Shown in pieces: positions 1 to 8,421 of a stretch of DNA of 35,174 bases (its first letter is position 1; each line of letters opens with the position of its first letter). Location: contig DUFZ01000009.1 of assembly GCA_013331635.1 (NCBI GenBank), positions 1 through 35,174 on the forward strand, read 5' to 3'. The DNA comes from Candidatus Woesearchaeota archaeon (GTDB taxonomy: Archaea; Nanobdellota; Nanobdellia; Woesearchaeales; GW2011-AR9). The position numbers were made by a program, and so were the translations under genes. The notes under the pieces are model-generated. The model was not told where the DNA came from. It saw nothing but the letters and a program-made list of their open reading frames with translations, and did no database searches.

Positions 1-37
1 GAGATTAGTTGTCCGACAGAGCATCTAATACACAAGG

Positions 38-45
38 TTTATAAG
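38..45 (+). promoter_or_regulatory. TATA box of the Nudix-like gene
   Basis: The sequence tttataag lies about 21 nt before the first ATG (62) and 27 nt before the second (68). Archaeal transcription usually starts about 25 bp after the box, so a leaderless mRNA is expected. Confidence 0.55.
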
Positions 46-61
46 TTATCCGCTAAAATCA

Positions 62-964
62 ATGTTTATGGCTGGAATAATAGACTTATTGTTAACTCCT
101 CGTACCGAAGAAGAAGCAGTAGTGATTAATCATACCAACGAATTAGTAGTTCTCGACAAAATACCTTACGATGGCGATCTTCCACTTAAAGAGTATGATC
201 TCAGCAGAAACTTTGTAGAGTGTTTGAGAACGGAAGTTCCTGCACCAAGAGCTAACACCTATGTTCTGAATATTGTTAAGGTAGAAGCAACTGAAAGTAG
301 AGTTACTTTATCAACCAATTATAGTACTATGCGCAGCCAGTTTGCTTTACGCCGATGGATTCCAGAATTAAGTTTAGATTCTCCAGAAAGAGCATTAATA
401 CTGCAATATGTTCTTCCCATTGGCGGAACGATGATCATAGAAAGCATTGACAAAAAAATTTTGATTGAGGAAAGAGGCCAAGTAGAAGTTCCTGGGAAAT
501 ATATGCTGGCGCCAGCTGGTGGTTGTGAGACTCGCAACTGGAAAGTCTTCCCAGAACCATTTCGCAGCATTAAAGGAGAGGCGTGGGAAGAAACGGGCTT
601 ACTTCCGGGCGATTATTCTCCTATTGGCCTAATAGGGGTAGCAAGAGATGTAACTGACGGATTTAACCCTACTTTGCTGTATCATACTACGATCCAACTT
701 CCACTGGAAGAAATTATTGCCAAAGCGGAAAGTCTTGCTCCGGAAGCAGGAGAGCATCAGCGGCTGATGGGGGTTGATGTTGAAAGTTCCGAGTTACTTC
801 ATTTCTGCACTAAAAACACCCCCCAAATGATAGGCAATGGGTTAGGGGGAATTATTGCTTTTGGAAATTATAAATATGGAGAGTCCTGGGTTCACGATGC
901 TACCCGCACTTTAGAGAAATATGGGTGGGAAATAAAAAATAATAATAGAAAATTCCCGGCATAG
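62..964 (+). CDS. Nudix-like hydrolase with N-terminal extension
   Basis: A protein of 300 residues. Residues about 115-230 look like a Nudix domain: the box lies around 153-181, with GG at 153-154 and a core GEAWEETGLL matching the E-x-x-E-E-x-G-hydrophobic part. The arginine that normally precedes the first Glu is Gly here, and the spacing to the upstream conserved Glu is one residue off, so activity is uncertain. Nudix enzymes cleave nucleoside-diphosphate-X compounds with Mg bound by the box glutamates. The first ~110 residues match nothing I recognise. ATG codons at 62 and 68 both fit the upstream TATA box. A HAD phosphatase gene follows 39 nt downstream on the same strand, so the two may be cotranscribed. 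The substrate cannot be told from sequence. Confidence 0.65.
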   Translation: MFMAGIIDLLLTPRTEEEAVVINHTNELVVLDKIPYDGDLPLKEYDLSRNFVECLRTEVPAPRANTYVLNIVKVEATESRVTLSTNYSTMRSQFALRRWIPELSLDSPERALILQYVLPIGGTMIIESIDKKILIEERGQVEVPGKYMLAPAGGCETRNWKVFPEPFRSIKGEAWEETGLLPGDYSPIGLIGVARDVTDGFNPTLLYHTTIQLPLEEIIAKAESLAPEAGEHQRLMGVDVESSELLHFCTKNTPQMIGNGLGGIIAFGNYKYGESWVHDATRTLEKYGWEIKNNNRKFPA

Positions 965-1003
965 GCTTTAATATTAAGAGATAATAATTATTAGTTAAGA
1001 ACC

Positions 1004-1693
1004 ATGACCAATAATAATCTTATACTTTATGACGTTGGTGCAGTCCTGCTAGAGCTTGATTACGGCTCATTCTATCGAGAGGCAAGCAGAATAACTGGAA
1101 GGACAGCAGAAGATTTACGTAAGGTACACAGTCAATTAGAGCTGGAAAGTCTTACAGGTCGTATGCCAAAACATCAATTCCTTGCAAGAATGAGACTAGA
1201 ACTTACCTCGGCGATAGGAAGTGATGACGAACTCATTCGTCTTTTACTCTTGAGCTGGCCACGTCCTATTCATGATATGGTTGCGCTCAAAAGGAAGACT
1301 GCTCAGGCTAATGCTGATATCGGTCTGTTCTCTAATATTGGAGACATTAGCTTGGAGCTTCTTACTACAAAATTCCCAGAAGTATTCGATTTACATGGAT
1401 CATTAGGACCAAGAGTATACTCATTTCAAGTAGGTGCAGTTAAGCCAAATATGCTTATGTATGAAGCAATTAATAGTTACAAAAAAGTAGTGCTGGTAGA
1501 AGACAAACCGAATTACCTACGCATTGGCATCGAGGAATTTGGCTGGAGTGGTGTTTATTATTTCAGTCATATCGATCCTGCAGAATCAATCAGGGCTGTG
1601 CAGGGCAAGCAAGAATTCATGCATCCAAGAATGCTGCATGCTAAGAGTGCAAAAGAAGTTGAAGCTGCACTTTTAACATTAGGATTTCTCTAA
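1004..1693 (+). CDS. HAD-superfamily phosphatase-like protein
   Basis: A cytosolic 229-residue protein with the HAD motifs in order: motif I DVGAVLLEL with nucleophile D10, motif II LFSN with S110, motif III VKPN with K147, and motif IV VEDKPN with E166/D167. The second motif-I Asp is Gly, as in the YihX-like sugar-phosphatase branch (DxGxV). A helical cap lies between motifs I and II. Members of this branch dephosphorylate small sugar phosphates or nucleotides; here a sugar phosphate is only an inference from the envelope-sugar surroundings. It sits 39 nt after the Nudix-like gene without an obvious TATA box, suggesting cotranscription. Confidence 0.75.
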   Translation: MTNNNLILYDVGAVLLELDYGSFYREASRITGRTAEDLRKVHSQLELESLTGRMPKHQFLARMRLELTSAIGSDDELIRLLLLSWPRPIHDMVALKRKTAQANADIGLFSNIGDISLELLTTKFPEVFDLHGSLGPRVYSFQVGAVKPNMLMYEAINSYKKVVLVEDKPNYLRIGIEEFGWSGVYYFSHIDPAESIRAVQGKQEFMHPRMLHAKSAKEVEAALLTLGFL

Positions 1694-1785
1694 AATTCAT
1701 AGTCATCACACCATAAAAGAGTAAAAACAAGAGAAAATTCTACTTCCAGTTGGATATACCTAACCATTATGATTTAAGCAGGAAG

Positions 1786-1794
1786 TTTTAAATA
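1786..1794 (+). promoter_or_regulatory. TATA box of the GT39-like gene
   Basis: The sequence ttttaaata is centred about 30 nt before the ATG at 1820. It lies in the 126-nt gap after the HAD gene and implies a separate, nearly leaderless transcript. Confidence 0.5.
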
Positions 1795-1819
1795 GGGTTT
1801 TCTGGCCATAAGGTTAAAA

Positions 1820-3754
1820 ATGAAAAGTGTTGCAGCTGTATTTAAAATATTTTTTACGACTAAAATATTTATCATTCTTTTGTTCTTAGTAATGCTTTTA
1901 TTGCGTTTAGTTTATTTAGATGCTGATCCCTCTTTTGTGAAAAGAGTTAGTGATTTATCTGATGAAGGCATCTGGGTTCATGGAGCCAGGTCATTGTTTC
2001 TCTTTGATGATCCTTCTCCCGATCAGGCCAACCAATCATGGTCTGTTACCATTTTACATACGCTGTTGATGGTCCTTTCTTTTTCTTTCTTTGGTGTTGG
2101 TCTTTACCAAGCTCGCCTAGTTTCGGCGTTATCAGGCTGGTTTATCCTCCTTATATTATACTTTTTCATCAAACGGCAGTGGGGAGAGAAACCAGCGCTG
2201 GTTAGTGTTTTAATTCTTGGCCTTAATGATACTTTCTTAATTTATAATAAATTAGCTTTTGGAGTTGTGCTCCCGGAGATGTTCATCCTTTTGGCTTTCT
2301 TTTTATGGTATAAAGGAGCAAAGAATAAAGTATTCTACCTTTTATCTGGAATAAGCTTTGCTTTGGCAATTTTATCCAAGTTATCAGCTTATTATTTTGC
2401 GTTAGTCTTTTTAATACTCTGGCTGCTGCAACTATATAGAAAAGAAACTCAAATTTCAGCTATTTTCTGGTTTGGGATAGGCAGCTTGATACTTCTGATT
2501 CCTTATGCTATCTTTTTAACTATTAATTGGGACGTTTTGTCGGTCAATTTTATGGTTCTCTATAATTTTTATAATTCAGATGGAAGCATCATACTAAACT
2601 TTTTTCGTTCTTTTTCTAACAACTTATTTGGGCTGCCCAGTATGTTCTTATTAATAGTGCTTACTGCTTTATATTTCCTCAAAAGAAACCGATTTCTGGA
2701 CCTAAGAGAGATGGATTTTGTTGAACTAACTGCCCTCTGCTGGCTGGTGGTTGGTTTTGTATCCATCGTTCTCTTAAGTGATTTAAGTGATCGCAGATTC
2801 TATGGCTTTCTGATACCAATGTCCATACTAAGTGCGAAGCTTTATCTGGAAAATGGTGCCATTGATCTTAATACTATTATCTCCAAGGTCAAGGAAAATT
2901 GTTTAAAAGGATTTTTGGAGAGGGGTATATATTCTCTTTTGTTTAGTTATCCCTTGGTTGCTCTTTTAGTTTCATCTGGATCTTTATATTTATGTAATCC
3001 CATTGGAAAGTGCAGGATTTTCCAATGGTACTTTCTTCTGATCTTTCTGGTCATTTTTATATTATTCCTGGCCGCTTTAACTTTCCTGAAAAGGAAATTT
3101 AAAGAATATTTTGTCCACTTCTTTACTGTCTCTAGCATCTGCCTGCTGGCACTTCTCCCGTTTTTTACCCTTTTACGCCATTTTTCCAGGCATTTTGGTA
3201 TTATTACTTCCACTCTTGACCAAGAGACGATTTATATCATTGCCTCCGCCTCATTTGTTCTTGTTATGATGGCTGCGTATGCCTTTCTATCGATTCGCTG
3301 CCGCAATTTACTTTTTTTAAAACCAACTCTCATTAAAGGTTTTTTAATGTTTTATTTTATAATAAGCGGTGGGCTGATTGGGCTAACTTTCATCAAGCCC
3401 TCTTTTACCCTGTCCGACAGCTCCCGCGATCTCATTATCCTTGGAAAATCAGAAGCTAGCGGGGCTTTAGATCAGGTTTTATCGATAAATTCTTTTTATT
3501 TGCCATTATTAATTACTGGTGGTGTTTTTGAACCAGTAAATAAGGAGCATGATAAAAATCGTATACACACTATTTTTAAGATGCAGTCTATGGATGGAAG
3601 ACCGCAAGAAGGTGGAGCCCGGCTTAGTGAGAAAGAGTATACTCATTCAACATTAATTAGGACTATCTATTTATTTCCCTATCCATTTACAGATAAATAT
3701 AGGGTGGTGATAAAAGTCTATGAAGTGGAGGGTTATAATAAAGAAAATGAATAA
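1820..3754 (+). CDS. GT39/PMT-ArnT-type membrane glycosyltransferase
   Basis: A protein of 644 residues with many hydrophobic helices (first at about 15-32, then about ten more between 80 and 530) and a short extracytoplasmic C-terminal part. After the first helix comes an acidic loop, SDLSDEGIW, with D48-E49; the PMT/ArnT (GT39/GT83) families carry their catalytic Asp and metal-binding acid in this loop. Such enzymes move a sugar from a polyprenyl-phosphate carrier to proteins or lipids on the outer face of the membrane. The polyprenol-phosphate glycosyltransferase at 24894-25544 could make such a donor. The gene ends 31 nt from the convergent rfbH. The family is fairly clear from topology; the sugar and acceptor are unknown. 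Confidence 0.75.
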   Translation: MKSVAAVFKIFFTTKIFIILLFLVMLLLRLVYLDADPSFVKRVSDLSDEGIWVHGARSLFLFDDPSPDQANQSWSVTILHTLLMVLSFSFFGVGLYQARLVSALSGWFILLILYFFIKRQWGEKPALVSVLILGLNDTFLIYNKLAFGVVLPEMFILLAFFLWYKGAKNKVFYLLSGISFALAILSKLSAYYFALVFLILWLLQLYRKETQISAIFWFGIGSLILLIPYAIFLTINWDVLSVNFMVLYNFYNSDGSIILNFFRSFSNNLFGLPSMFLLIVLTALYFLKRNRFLDLREMDFVELTALCWLVVGFVSIVLLSDLSDRRFYGFLIPMSILSAKLYLENGAIDLNTIISKVKENCLKGFLERGIYSLLFSYPLVALLVSSGSLYLCNPIGKCRIFQWYFLLIFLVIFILFLAALTFLKRKFKEYFVHFFTVSSICLLALLPFFTLLRHFSRHFGIITSTLDQETIYIIASASFVLVMMAAYAFLSIRCRNLLFLKPTLIKGFLMFYFIISGGLIGLTFIKPSFTLSDSSRDLIILGKSEASGALDQVLSINSFYLPLLITGGVFEPVNKEHDKNRIHTIFKMQSMDGRPQEGGARLSEKEYTHSTLIRTIYLFPYPFTDKYRVVIKVYEVEGYNKENE

Positions 3755-3785
3755 CTGTGGAAAAACCGCAAAAATAGTCCTTTTG
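3755..3785. terminator. T/A-rich gap between convergent genes
   Basis: The 31 nt between the convergent stops contain runs of A and T on both strands. Archaeal termination often uses T-tracts, so this gap may end both transcripts. No strong hairpin is visible. Confidence 0.3.
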
Positions 3786-5123
3786 TTAATTTTTAGTCTT
3801 GGGGGTCTCAAAAAATTCCTCAAAGCACTGCACTATATAAGAAATATGCTCCAGAGTTATGCTCGGATGAACACCGATCCAAAAGGTATTGTTCATGACA
3901 TAATCAGTATTTTCTAATGCACCGACAACCCGGTAGGTAACTCCTTCAAAGTACGGCTGTTTGGTGACGTTCCCCGAGAATAAGAGTCGTGTTCCTATTC
4001 CTTTATCATTGAGATATTGGGTCAGCTGTTCTCGGGTAAAATGGCAGTTTTCTTTGACCGATAAGAGAAAGCCAAACCAGCAAGGATCTGCCTGTTCAGC
4101 GGCTCTGGGGAGCTGCAGATACTGGTTGAACTTACTAAGACCTTGCCCAAGTAAGGAAAAATTCTCTTTCCTCTTCTCAATAAAAAAAGGAAGTTTCTCC
4201 AGTTGTGCTAAACCCAAGGCTGCCTGCATATCAGTTATCTTTAAATTGTATCCAATATTAGAATAGATATATTTGTGGTCGTAACCAAAAGGAAGCTGAC
4301 CTAACTGCCATTGAAATCTTTTTCCGCAGGTATTCTGACAGCCCGGCATGCACCAGCAGTCTCTTCCCCAGTCGCGAAAGGAACGGATTTCTTGAACCAG
4401 TAAATCATTATTGGTGATGACTGCTCCCCCTTCACCCATGGTAATTTGGTGCGCCGGGTAAAAGCTAAAAGTGGCAATGTCCCCAAAGGTTCCCACCAGT
4501 TTGTTCTCGTACCGGGAACCCAAGGCATCGCAGCAGTCTTCAATAAGCCACAAATTATGTTTTCGGGCAGTCTCTACTACTCTTTGAAGATTATAGGGAT
4601 TACCAAGTGTATGGGCCAGGAAAATAGCTTTTGTTTTTGGACCTATTGCTTTTTCAAGCAAGTCCGCCTTCACATTATATGTTTCTTTATCAATATCAAG
4701 TAATACCGGAACACAGCCAATCTGAATAACAGGATTTACAGTTGTTGGAAAACATGCTGCTACACCAATAACTTCATCTCCCCTTTGAATCCGCCGCTCC
4801 CCCAATCTGGGAGAAGTAAGCGCTGTCAGCGCCAGTAGATTAGCGCTGGAGCCGGAGTTGACTGTGATGGCATGCTTAACCTGCAAGAAATCACTCAACT
4901 TTTTTTCAAATTTTTTGGTGAACCTTCCTTCCGTCCACCATCCATCCAGCGATGCTTCCACCAACAGCTTAAGTTCTTCTGCATCAAATTTTTTCCCCGA
5001 AGGCTGGATGAGATCTTTTCCTAGCCGTATTTCTCGATTCTTAAAAGTAGTATCATAGTAAGCCTCAACGAGCTTACGTATCTCTTTTTTTATTTCATCA
5101 CTACTTAAATTTGAGGTTTCCAT
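3786..5123 (-). CDS. rfbH: CDP-4-keto-6-deoxyglucose 3-dehydrase (E1)
   Basis: A DegT-fold, PLP/PMP-dependent [2Fe-2S] enzyme of 445 residues (known E1 proteins are close to this length). It removes the C3 hydroxyl of CDP-4-keto-6-deoxyglucose. Two hallmarks are visible. The PLP-binding Lys of aminotransferases is His (H225 in SFYPAHQITMGEGG). The cluster ligands follow the E1 spacing C-x57-C-x-C-x7-C exactly (C198, C256, C258, C266). It is the last gene of the rfb-type operon and starts 19 nt inside the end of the reductase gene. E1 needs an iron-sulfur flavin reductase (E3, AscD/RfbI); none is encoded in this window. Confidence 0.93.
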   Translation of the reverse strand: METSNLSSDEIKKEIRKLVEAYYDTTFKNREIRLGKDLIQPSGKKFDAEELKLLVEASLDGWWTEGRFTKKFEKKLSDFLQVKHAITVNSGSSANLLALTALTSPRLGERRIQRGDEVIGVAACFPTTVNPVIQIGCVPVLLDIDKETYNVKADLLEKAIGPKTKAIFLAHTLGNPYNLQRVVETARKHNLWLIEDCCDALGSRYENKLVGTFGDIATFSFYPAHQITMGEGGAVITNNDLLVQEIRSFRDWGRDCWCMPGCQNTCGKRFQWQLGQLPFGYDHKYIYSNIGYNLKITDMQAALGLAQLEKLPFFIEKRKENFSLLGQGLSKFNQYLQLPRAAEQADPCWFGFLLSVKENCHFTREQLTQYLNDKGIGTRLLFSGNVTKQPYFEGVTYRVVGALENTDYVMNNTFWIGVHPSITLEHISYIVQCFEEFFETPKTKN

Positions 5124-5974
5124 TTGCTCAGATTATTTTCTATGCTTCTTGGCTGAAAGTTGATTCGTTTAATAAGTTTATGAATTTCTAAAGCGCATCG
5201 TTTGGGACGCAGGGCTGCAGCACCAAATTGCTCTGTGGAGAGAGGCTTAAGCAGTTGCGTGTCAAAACCAAACTCTTTTGCCACCGCCAGAGCAAATTCA
5301 TAATTTGAAAGGTTGTCCGGACCGCCAAGATGATAGATACCTGATGATTCCGTAGCTATCAGCCTAGCGATGGCCGTAGCAGCATCCTCAGTGCTGATAG
5401 GATTAGTATATTGATCATTGGTTATCTTGATTTGTTCTTTTCCTTTAAATTGTGTAATTAAACGCGCAAGAAAATTTCGTTGGTCATATCCTAAACTGTA
5501 AATTTTGGAAGTTCGAACAAGTAGAGAGCCTGGAGCTTGCATTGTAATTTGCTCTCCAGCTAGTTTCGTTTTGGCATAGGTATTGAGTGGATGGGGAAAA
5601 TCAGCTTCAGTATAATATCCTTTTGTACCATCAAAAACATAGTAGGTAGATATGAAAACAAGTTTCGCTCCTATTTTTTGTGCCGCTGCAGCAAGAGAGA
5701 AATGACCTTGCACATTAATGCTTTTAGCGAGTTCAGGAAGTTCTTCACATTTATCAACAGGAGTCATCGCCGCTGTATTTATAATGATAGTAGGCCTGAC
5801 CTCAGATATCACTCTATTGATTTGATCTTGATTTTGAATATCAAGATGAATGAGACCTTGTTTTTCAACATGATGATATGTTCCTGCAACTGTAGAGAAA
5901 AGACGTAATTCTTCCAACAGCGCTGTTCCTAACTGTCCACTTGCACCGACTAGGAGAATTTTTGGTTGTTTCAT
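5105..5974 (-). CDS. RmlD-like NAD(P)-dependent sugar-nucleotide reductase
   Basis: An SDR protein of 289 residues, the usual RmlD length. The N-terminus carries the dinucleotide motif (LLVGASGQLG), and the active-site region has YYVFDG followed by a YAKTK motif giving the catalytic Tyr/Lys pair. RmlD proteins reduce the 4-keto group of dTDP-4-keto-L-rhamnose. In this CDP operon the likely job is reduction of a CDP-4-keto-3,6-dideoxyhexose, comparable to AscF of ascarylose synthesis (inference). It starts 18 nt after the epimerase stop, with an AGGTGA-like ribosome-binding site upstream, and overlaps rfbH by 19 nt. Confidence 0.82.
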   Translation of the reverse strand: MKQPKILLVGASGQLGTALLEELRLFSTVAGTYHHVEKQGLIHLDIQNQDQINRVISEVRPTIIINTAAMTPVDKCEELPELAKSINVQGHFSLAAAAQKIGAKLVFISTYYVFDGTKGYYTEADFPHPLNTYAKTKLAGEQITMQAPGSLLVRTSKIYSLGYDQRNFLARLITQFKGKEQIKITNDQYTNPISTEDAATAIARLIATESSGIYHLGGPDNLSNYEFALAVAKEFGFDTQLLKPLSTEQFGAAALRPKRCALEIHKLIKRINFQPRSIENNLSKWKPQI

Positions 5975-5992
5975 GTTGTAGTCGGTTCACCT

Positions 5993-6442
5993 TCAGCCAT
6001 GTTTAATTCCCCAATCATACCCAATAGTTTTATCAAATGGATCCATACGCACGATCTCATCTGAACGGTGGGGGACATCAGTGCAGTTAGCAACGATGGC
6101 TTTTTCATTCCCTACTGCTTTAAAACCATTAACGACCCCGGGAGGAACCGATACCAAACAGTAATTGTCCTGCCCCACAAAAATCTCCTGCAATTCTTTA
6201 TTGGTTGGTGAATCAGGACGAGCATCATAGAGAACTAGTTTGATGTTGCCATCAACAACGGCATAATTCAAAGTCATTTCTTTATGAAGATGCCAGGCTT
6301 TGATTGCTCCCGGAAAAATAACTGAGAAGTAAATTTCCCCAAATTTCGTAAAATACTGTGAATCATTGCGCATCATCTGCATAACCATTCCGCGCTCATC
6401 CATCACTCTTTTAAGTGGAATAATGTTAACTCCTTTTATCAT
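5993..6442 (-). CDS. RmlC-like cupin, sugar-nucleotide epimerase
   Basis: A short cupin of 149 residues related to dTDP-4-keto-6-deoxyglucose 3,5-epimerase (RmlC) and to WxcM-like proteins. H51 and H53 (KAWHLHKE) lie where RmlC has its catalytic His region; YAVVDGNIKLVLYDAR is the central beta strand pair. Full RmlC proteins are about 180 residues, so this is a compact version. The start is set by a strong GGGAGG eight bases before the ATG at 6442; a frame extended to 6535 lies inside rfbG and lacks similarity. It overlaps rfbG by 17 nt. In this CDP operon it most likely epimerises a CDP-4-keto sugar (AscE-like, inference). Confidence 0.75.
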   Translation of the reverse strand: MIKGVNIIPLKRVMDERGMVMQMMRNDSQYFTKFGEIYFSVIFPGAIKAWHLHKEMTLNYAVVDGNIKLVLYDARPDSPTNKELQEIFVGQDNYCLVSVPPGVVNGFKAVGNEKAIVANCTDVPHRSDEIVRMDPFDKTIGYDWGIKHG

Positions 6443-7547
6443 TGTAATTTCCTCCCTGCAGTTGAGAATAAAAATCAATTTGTTTTGCACACAGTGCGTA
6501 TACATCTTGGGTGTGGAAATTTTTATACCAATCAACAGTCATGGTGATAGTTTGATCCATGGTCAAGCGCGGCGTCCATTGTAACATGAATTTTGCTTTG
6601 CTGTAATCTAGACTAAGGAGGTGTGCTTCATGTTTAGTGTTGGTATCATCCACCTGCTCCCAAGAACCAGTGCCCCAGCTATGAATTATCTTTTCCACCA
6701 GCTCCTGAACCGGAACGATACTATGTAAGTCTGGACCAAAGTTCCAACTTCCTATCCTATCACGGTTGTGCCATAATTGTGACCCTAACAGAAGATAGCC
6801 GCTTAGTGGTTCAAGGACATGCTGCCAAGGTCGAGTCGCTCGTGGATTGCGCAGGGAAATAGTCTTGCCATCTAAAAGTGCACGCATACAATCAGGTACA
6901 ATCCGATCCTTGGCCCAATCTCCTCCTCCTATGACGTTGCCGGCTCTCACCGATGCTATTGCCTGGTGGTTAGCTTGTTGGAAAAAAGAATTGATGTACG
7001 AATCTATAACCATTTCTGCGCAGGCCTTGCTGGCGCTGTAGGGATCGTGGCCGCCCAGCTCATCCTGCTCTCGGTATCCCCAGACCCAGCCTTTGTTTTT
7101 ATAGCATTTATCAGACGTAATCATGATGGCTGCTTTGACATTAGGGCTGTTTCTAATCGCTTCCAGTACATGCACCGTTCCCAGCACATTGGTGTGAAAG
7201 GTTGCTGCGGGTTGCTCATACGATTCCCGTACGAGTGGTTGTGCCGCTAAATGGAATACTATTTCTGGTTGGTGAAGAGCAACCATATTTTTTATGAACT
7301 CTCCGTTGCGGATATCTCCGATCATATGAGTTACTTTTTTTTGCAAGGCAGCACGTTGAAAAATGCCATCGGAATTTCCCTCATCTAAAGATATACCCAC
7401 AACCTTGGCACCAAGTTTTGCAAGCCAGAGCGCCAACCACGACCCTTTGAAGCCTGTATGACCCGTGATCAGGACAGTCCTTCCACGATAGACACTCAAA
7501 TCGCCAGTACTTTTAGTATTGCTTTTAGTATTAATGTCGTTAGTCAT
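6426..7547 (-). CDS. rfbG: CDP-glucose 4,6-dehydratase
   Basis: Converts CDP-glucose to CDP-4-keto-6-deoxyglucose. The 373-residue SDR has the NAD motif TGHTGFKGSW (from T28), the dehydratase-type active site TSDKCY (144-149), and Y170-x3-K174 (YSASK). HTGFKGSWL and TSDKCYKN are typical of RfbG. The frame stays open upstream to 7721, but those 58 residues lie within rfbF and look unlike the family. The ATG at 7547 overlaps the rfbF stop by 8 nt and has GGAAGGT upstream, so I start there. Second gene of the operon. Confidence 0.93.
   Translation of the reverse strand: MTNDINTKSNTKSTGDLSVYRGRTVLITGHTGFKGSWLALWLAKLGAKVVGISLDEGNSDGIFQRAALQKKVTHMIGDIRNGEFIKNMVALHQPEIVFHLAAQPLVRESYEQPAATFHTNVLGTVHVLEAIRNSPNVKAAIMITSDKCYKNKGWVWGYREQDELGGHDPYSASKACAEMVIDSYINSFFQQANHQAIASVRAGNVIGGGDWAKDRIVPDCMRALLDGKTISLRNPRATRPWQHVLEPLSGYLLLGSQLWHNRDRIGSWNFGPDLHSIVPVQELVEKIIHSWGTGSWEQVDDTNTKHEAHLLSLDYSKAKFMLQWTPRLTMDQTITMTVDWYKNFHTQDVYALCAKQIDFYSQLQGGNYNDKRS
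6451..6456 (-). promoter_or_regulatory. Shine-Dalgarno site of the RmlC-like gene
   Basis: GGGAGG read on the minus strand, with 8 nt spacing to the ATG at 6442. It decides this start and shows that operon-internal genes use Shine-Dalgarno initiation. Confidence 0.7.
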
Positions 7548-8313
7548 TCCAGACCTTCCAAGGCGTAGATTTCTGCCATAAGGCATTAAGATCTTCATAA
7601 TCTTTATAGGTGTCCATACAATGCCAAAACCCTTTATGATGATAGACACATACTTGCCGATTAGCAGATAGTTGAGGAAGCACTTTGGATTCAAACATGC
7701 AATCCTCCTGAAAATAATCAAAGAATTCCGGCTTGAGAACTAGAAATCCGCCATTGATGATGTCATTCATAGGGGGTTTTTCCGTAAAGTCTAATACTTC
7801 GTGATTGACATTTAATTTTATGAGCCCGTACTTCGAGACGGGATTGATGCCCGTGAGCGTACAGATTTTATCGTTTTGATGATGGAACTCCAGCAAGCTC
7901 TTAAGATTAATGTCCGCCACGCCGTCACCATAGGTCAGCATAAAATCTTCCCTGCCAACATAGGGCTGGATCATTTTGATGCGACCACCGGTTAAGGTGT
8001 TCTCTCCGGTATCCGCAAAAGTAACTTTGCAATCGGTCAGAAAGAAATTCTGGGTGTGGAAATATTCCTGTCCGGAAGAAAGATCAAGAGTAAAATCATT
8101 GGTCAGATACCTGTGCTCTAGAAAATATTTTTTGATTTGTTCCCCTTTATAACCAAGGCAGAGGACAAAGTCTTTGAATCCTTGAGAAGCATAAATTTTC
8201 ATGATATGAATCAGGATCGGCACGCCGCCAATCTCAACCAGAGGCTTTGGCTTGAATTCGGTCTCTTCGCGCAACCTGGTCCCCTTTCCACCACAGAGAA
8301 TGACAACTTTCAT
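7540..8313 (-). CDS. rfbF: Glucose-1-phosphate cytidylyltransferase
   Basis: Joins CTP and glucose-1-phosphate to give CDP-glucose, the first step of the CDP-deoxyhexose pathway. The protein has 257 residues, the canonical RfbF length, and begins with the nucleotide-binding loop GGKGTRL (8-14), followed by KPKPLVEIGG, the metal/sugar motif YGDGVAD near the middle, and FWHCMDTYKD close to the C-terminus, all characteristic of this enzyme. It is the first gene of the operon (rfbF, rfbG, RmlC-like, RmlD-like, rfbH), preceded by a palindromic TATA-like element. Confidence 0.95.
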   Translation of the reverse strand: MKVVILCGGKGTRLREETEFKPKPLVEIGGVPILIHIMKIYASQGFKDFVLCLGYKGEQIKKYFLEHRYLTNDFTLDLSSGQEYFHTQNFFLTDCKVTFADTGENTLTGGRIKMIQPYVGREDFMLTYGDGVADINLKSLLEFHHQNDKICTLTGINPVSKYGLIKLNVNHEVLDFTEKPPMNDIINGGFLVLKPEFFDYFQEDCMFESKVLPQLSANRQVCVYHHKGFWHCMDTYKDYEDLNALWQKSTPWKVWND

Positions 8314-8361
8314 AGTGCAGAAACACTTTTTTTAATGTTATAACTCTATTTTGCGATGAAG

Positions 8362-8371
8362 TTTATATAAA
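8362..8371 (-). promoter_or_regulatory. TATA box of the rfb operon
   Basis: The palindrome tttatataaa lies about 53 nt upstream of the rfbF ATG, which predicts a short leader of roughly 25-30 nt. Confidence 0.5.
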
Positions 8372-8421
8372 GTTTTTGATGCTTTATTCTATTTCACAGA
8401 AAGACGGCTAAAAAACAGACT

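Noticed and set aside
3720-3917. Small plus-strand gene after the GT39-like gene
   Set aside because: It starts inside the glycosyltransferase and continues antisense to the end of rfbH, with no promoter or similarity of its own.
3786-5123. Ordinary DegT sugar aminotransferase
   Set aside because: The cofactor Lys is replaced by His and the [2Fe-2S] Cys pattern of E1 is complete.
6443-6535. Extended start of the RmlC-like gene
   Set aside because: The region is within rfbG and the ATG at 6442 has a strong GGGAGG at the right spacing.
7548-7721. N-terminal extension of 58 codons on rfbG
   Set aside because: It lies inside rfbF, has no similarity to the family, and the internal ATG at 7547 gives the normal RfbG start with a ribosome-binding-like sequence.
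3786-8313. Standard dTDP-rhamnose (rmlABCD) operon
   Set aside because: The cytidylyltransferase and dehydratase are of the CDP type (RfbF/RfbG) and the last gene is an E1 dehydrase; only the two middle genes look RmlC/RmlD-like.
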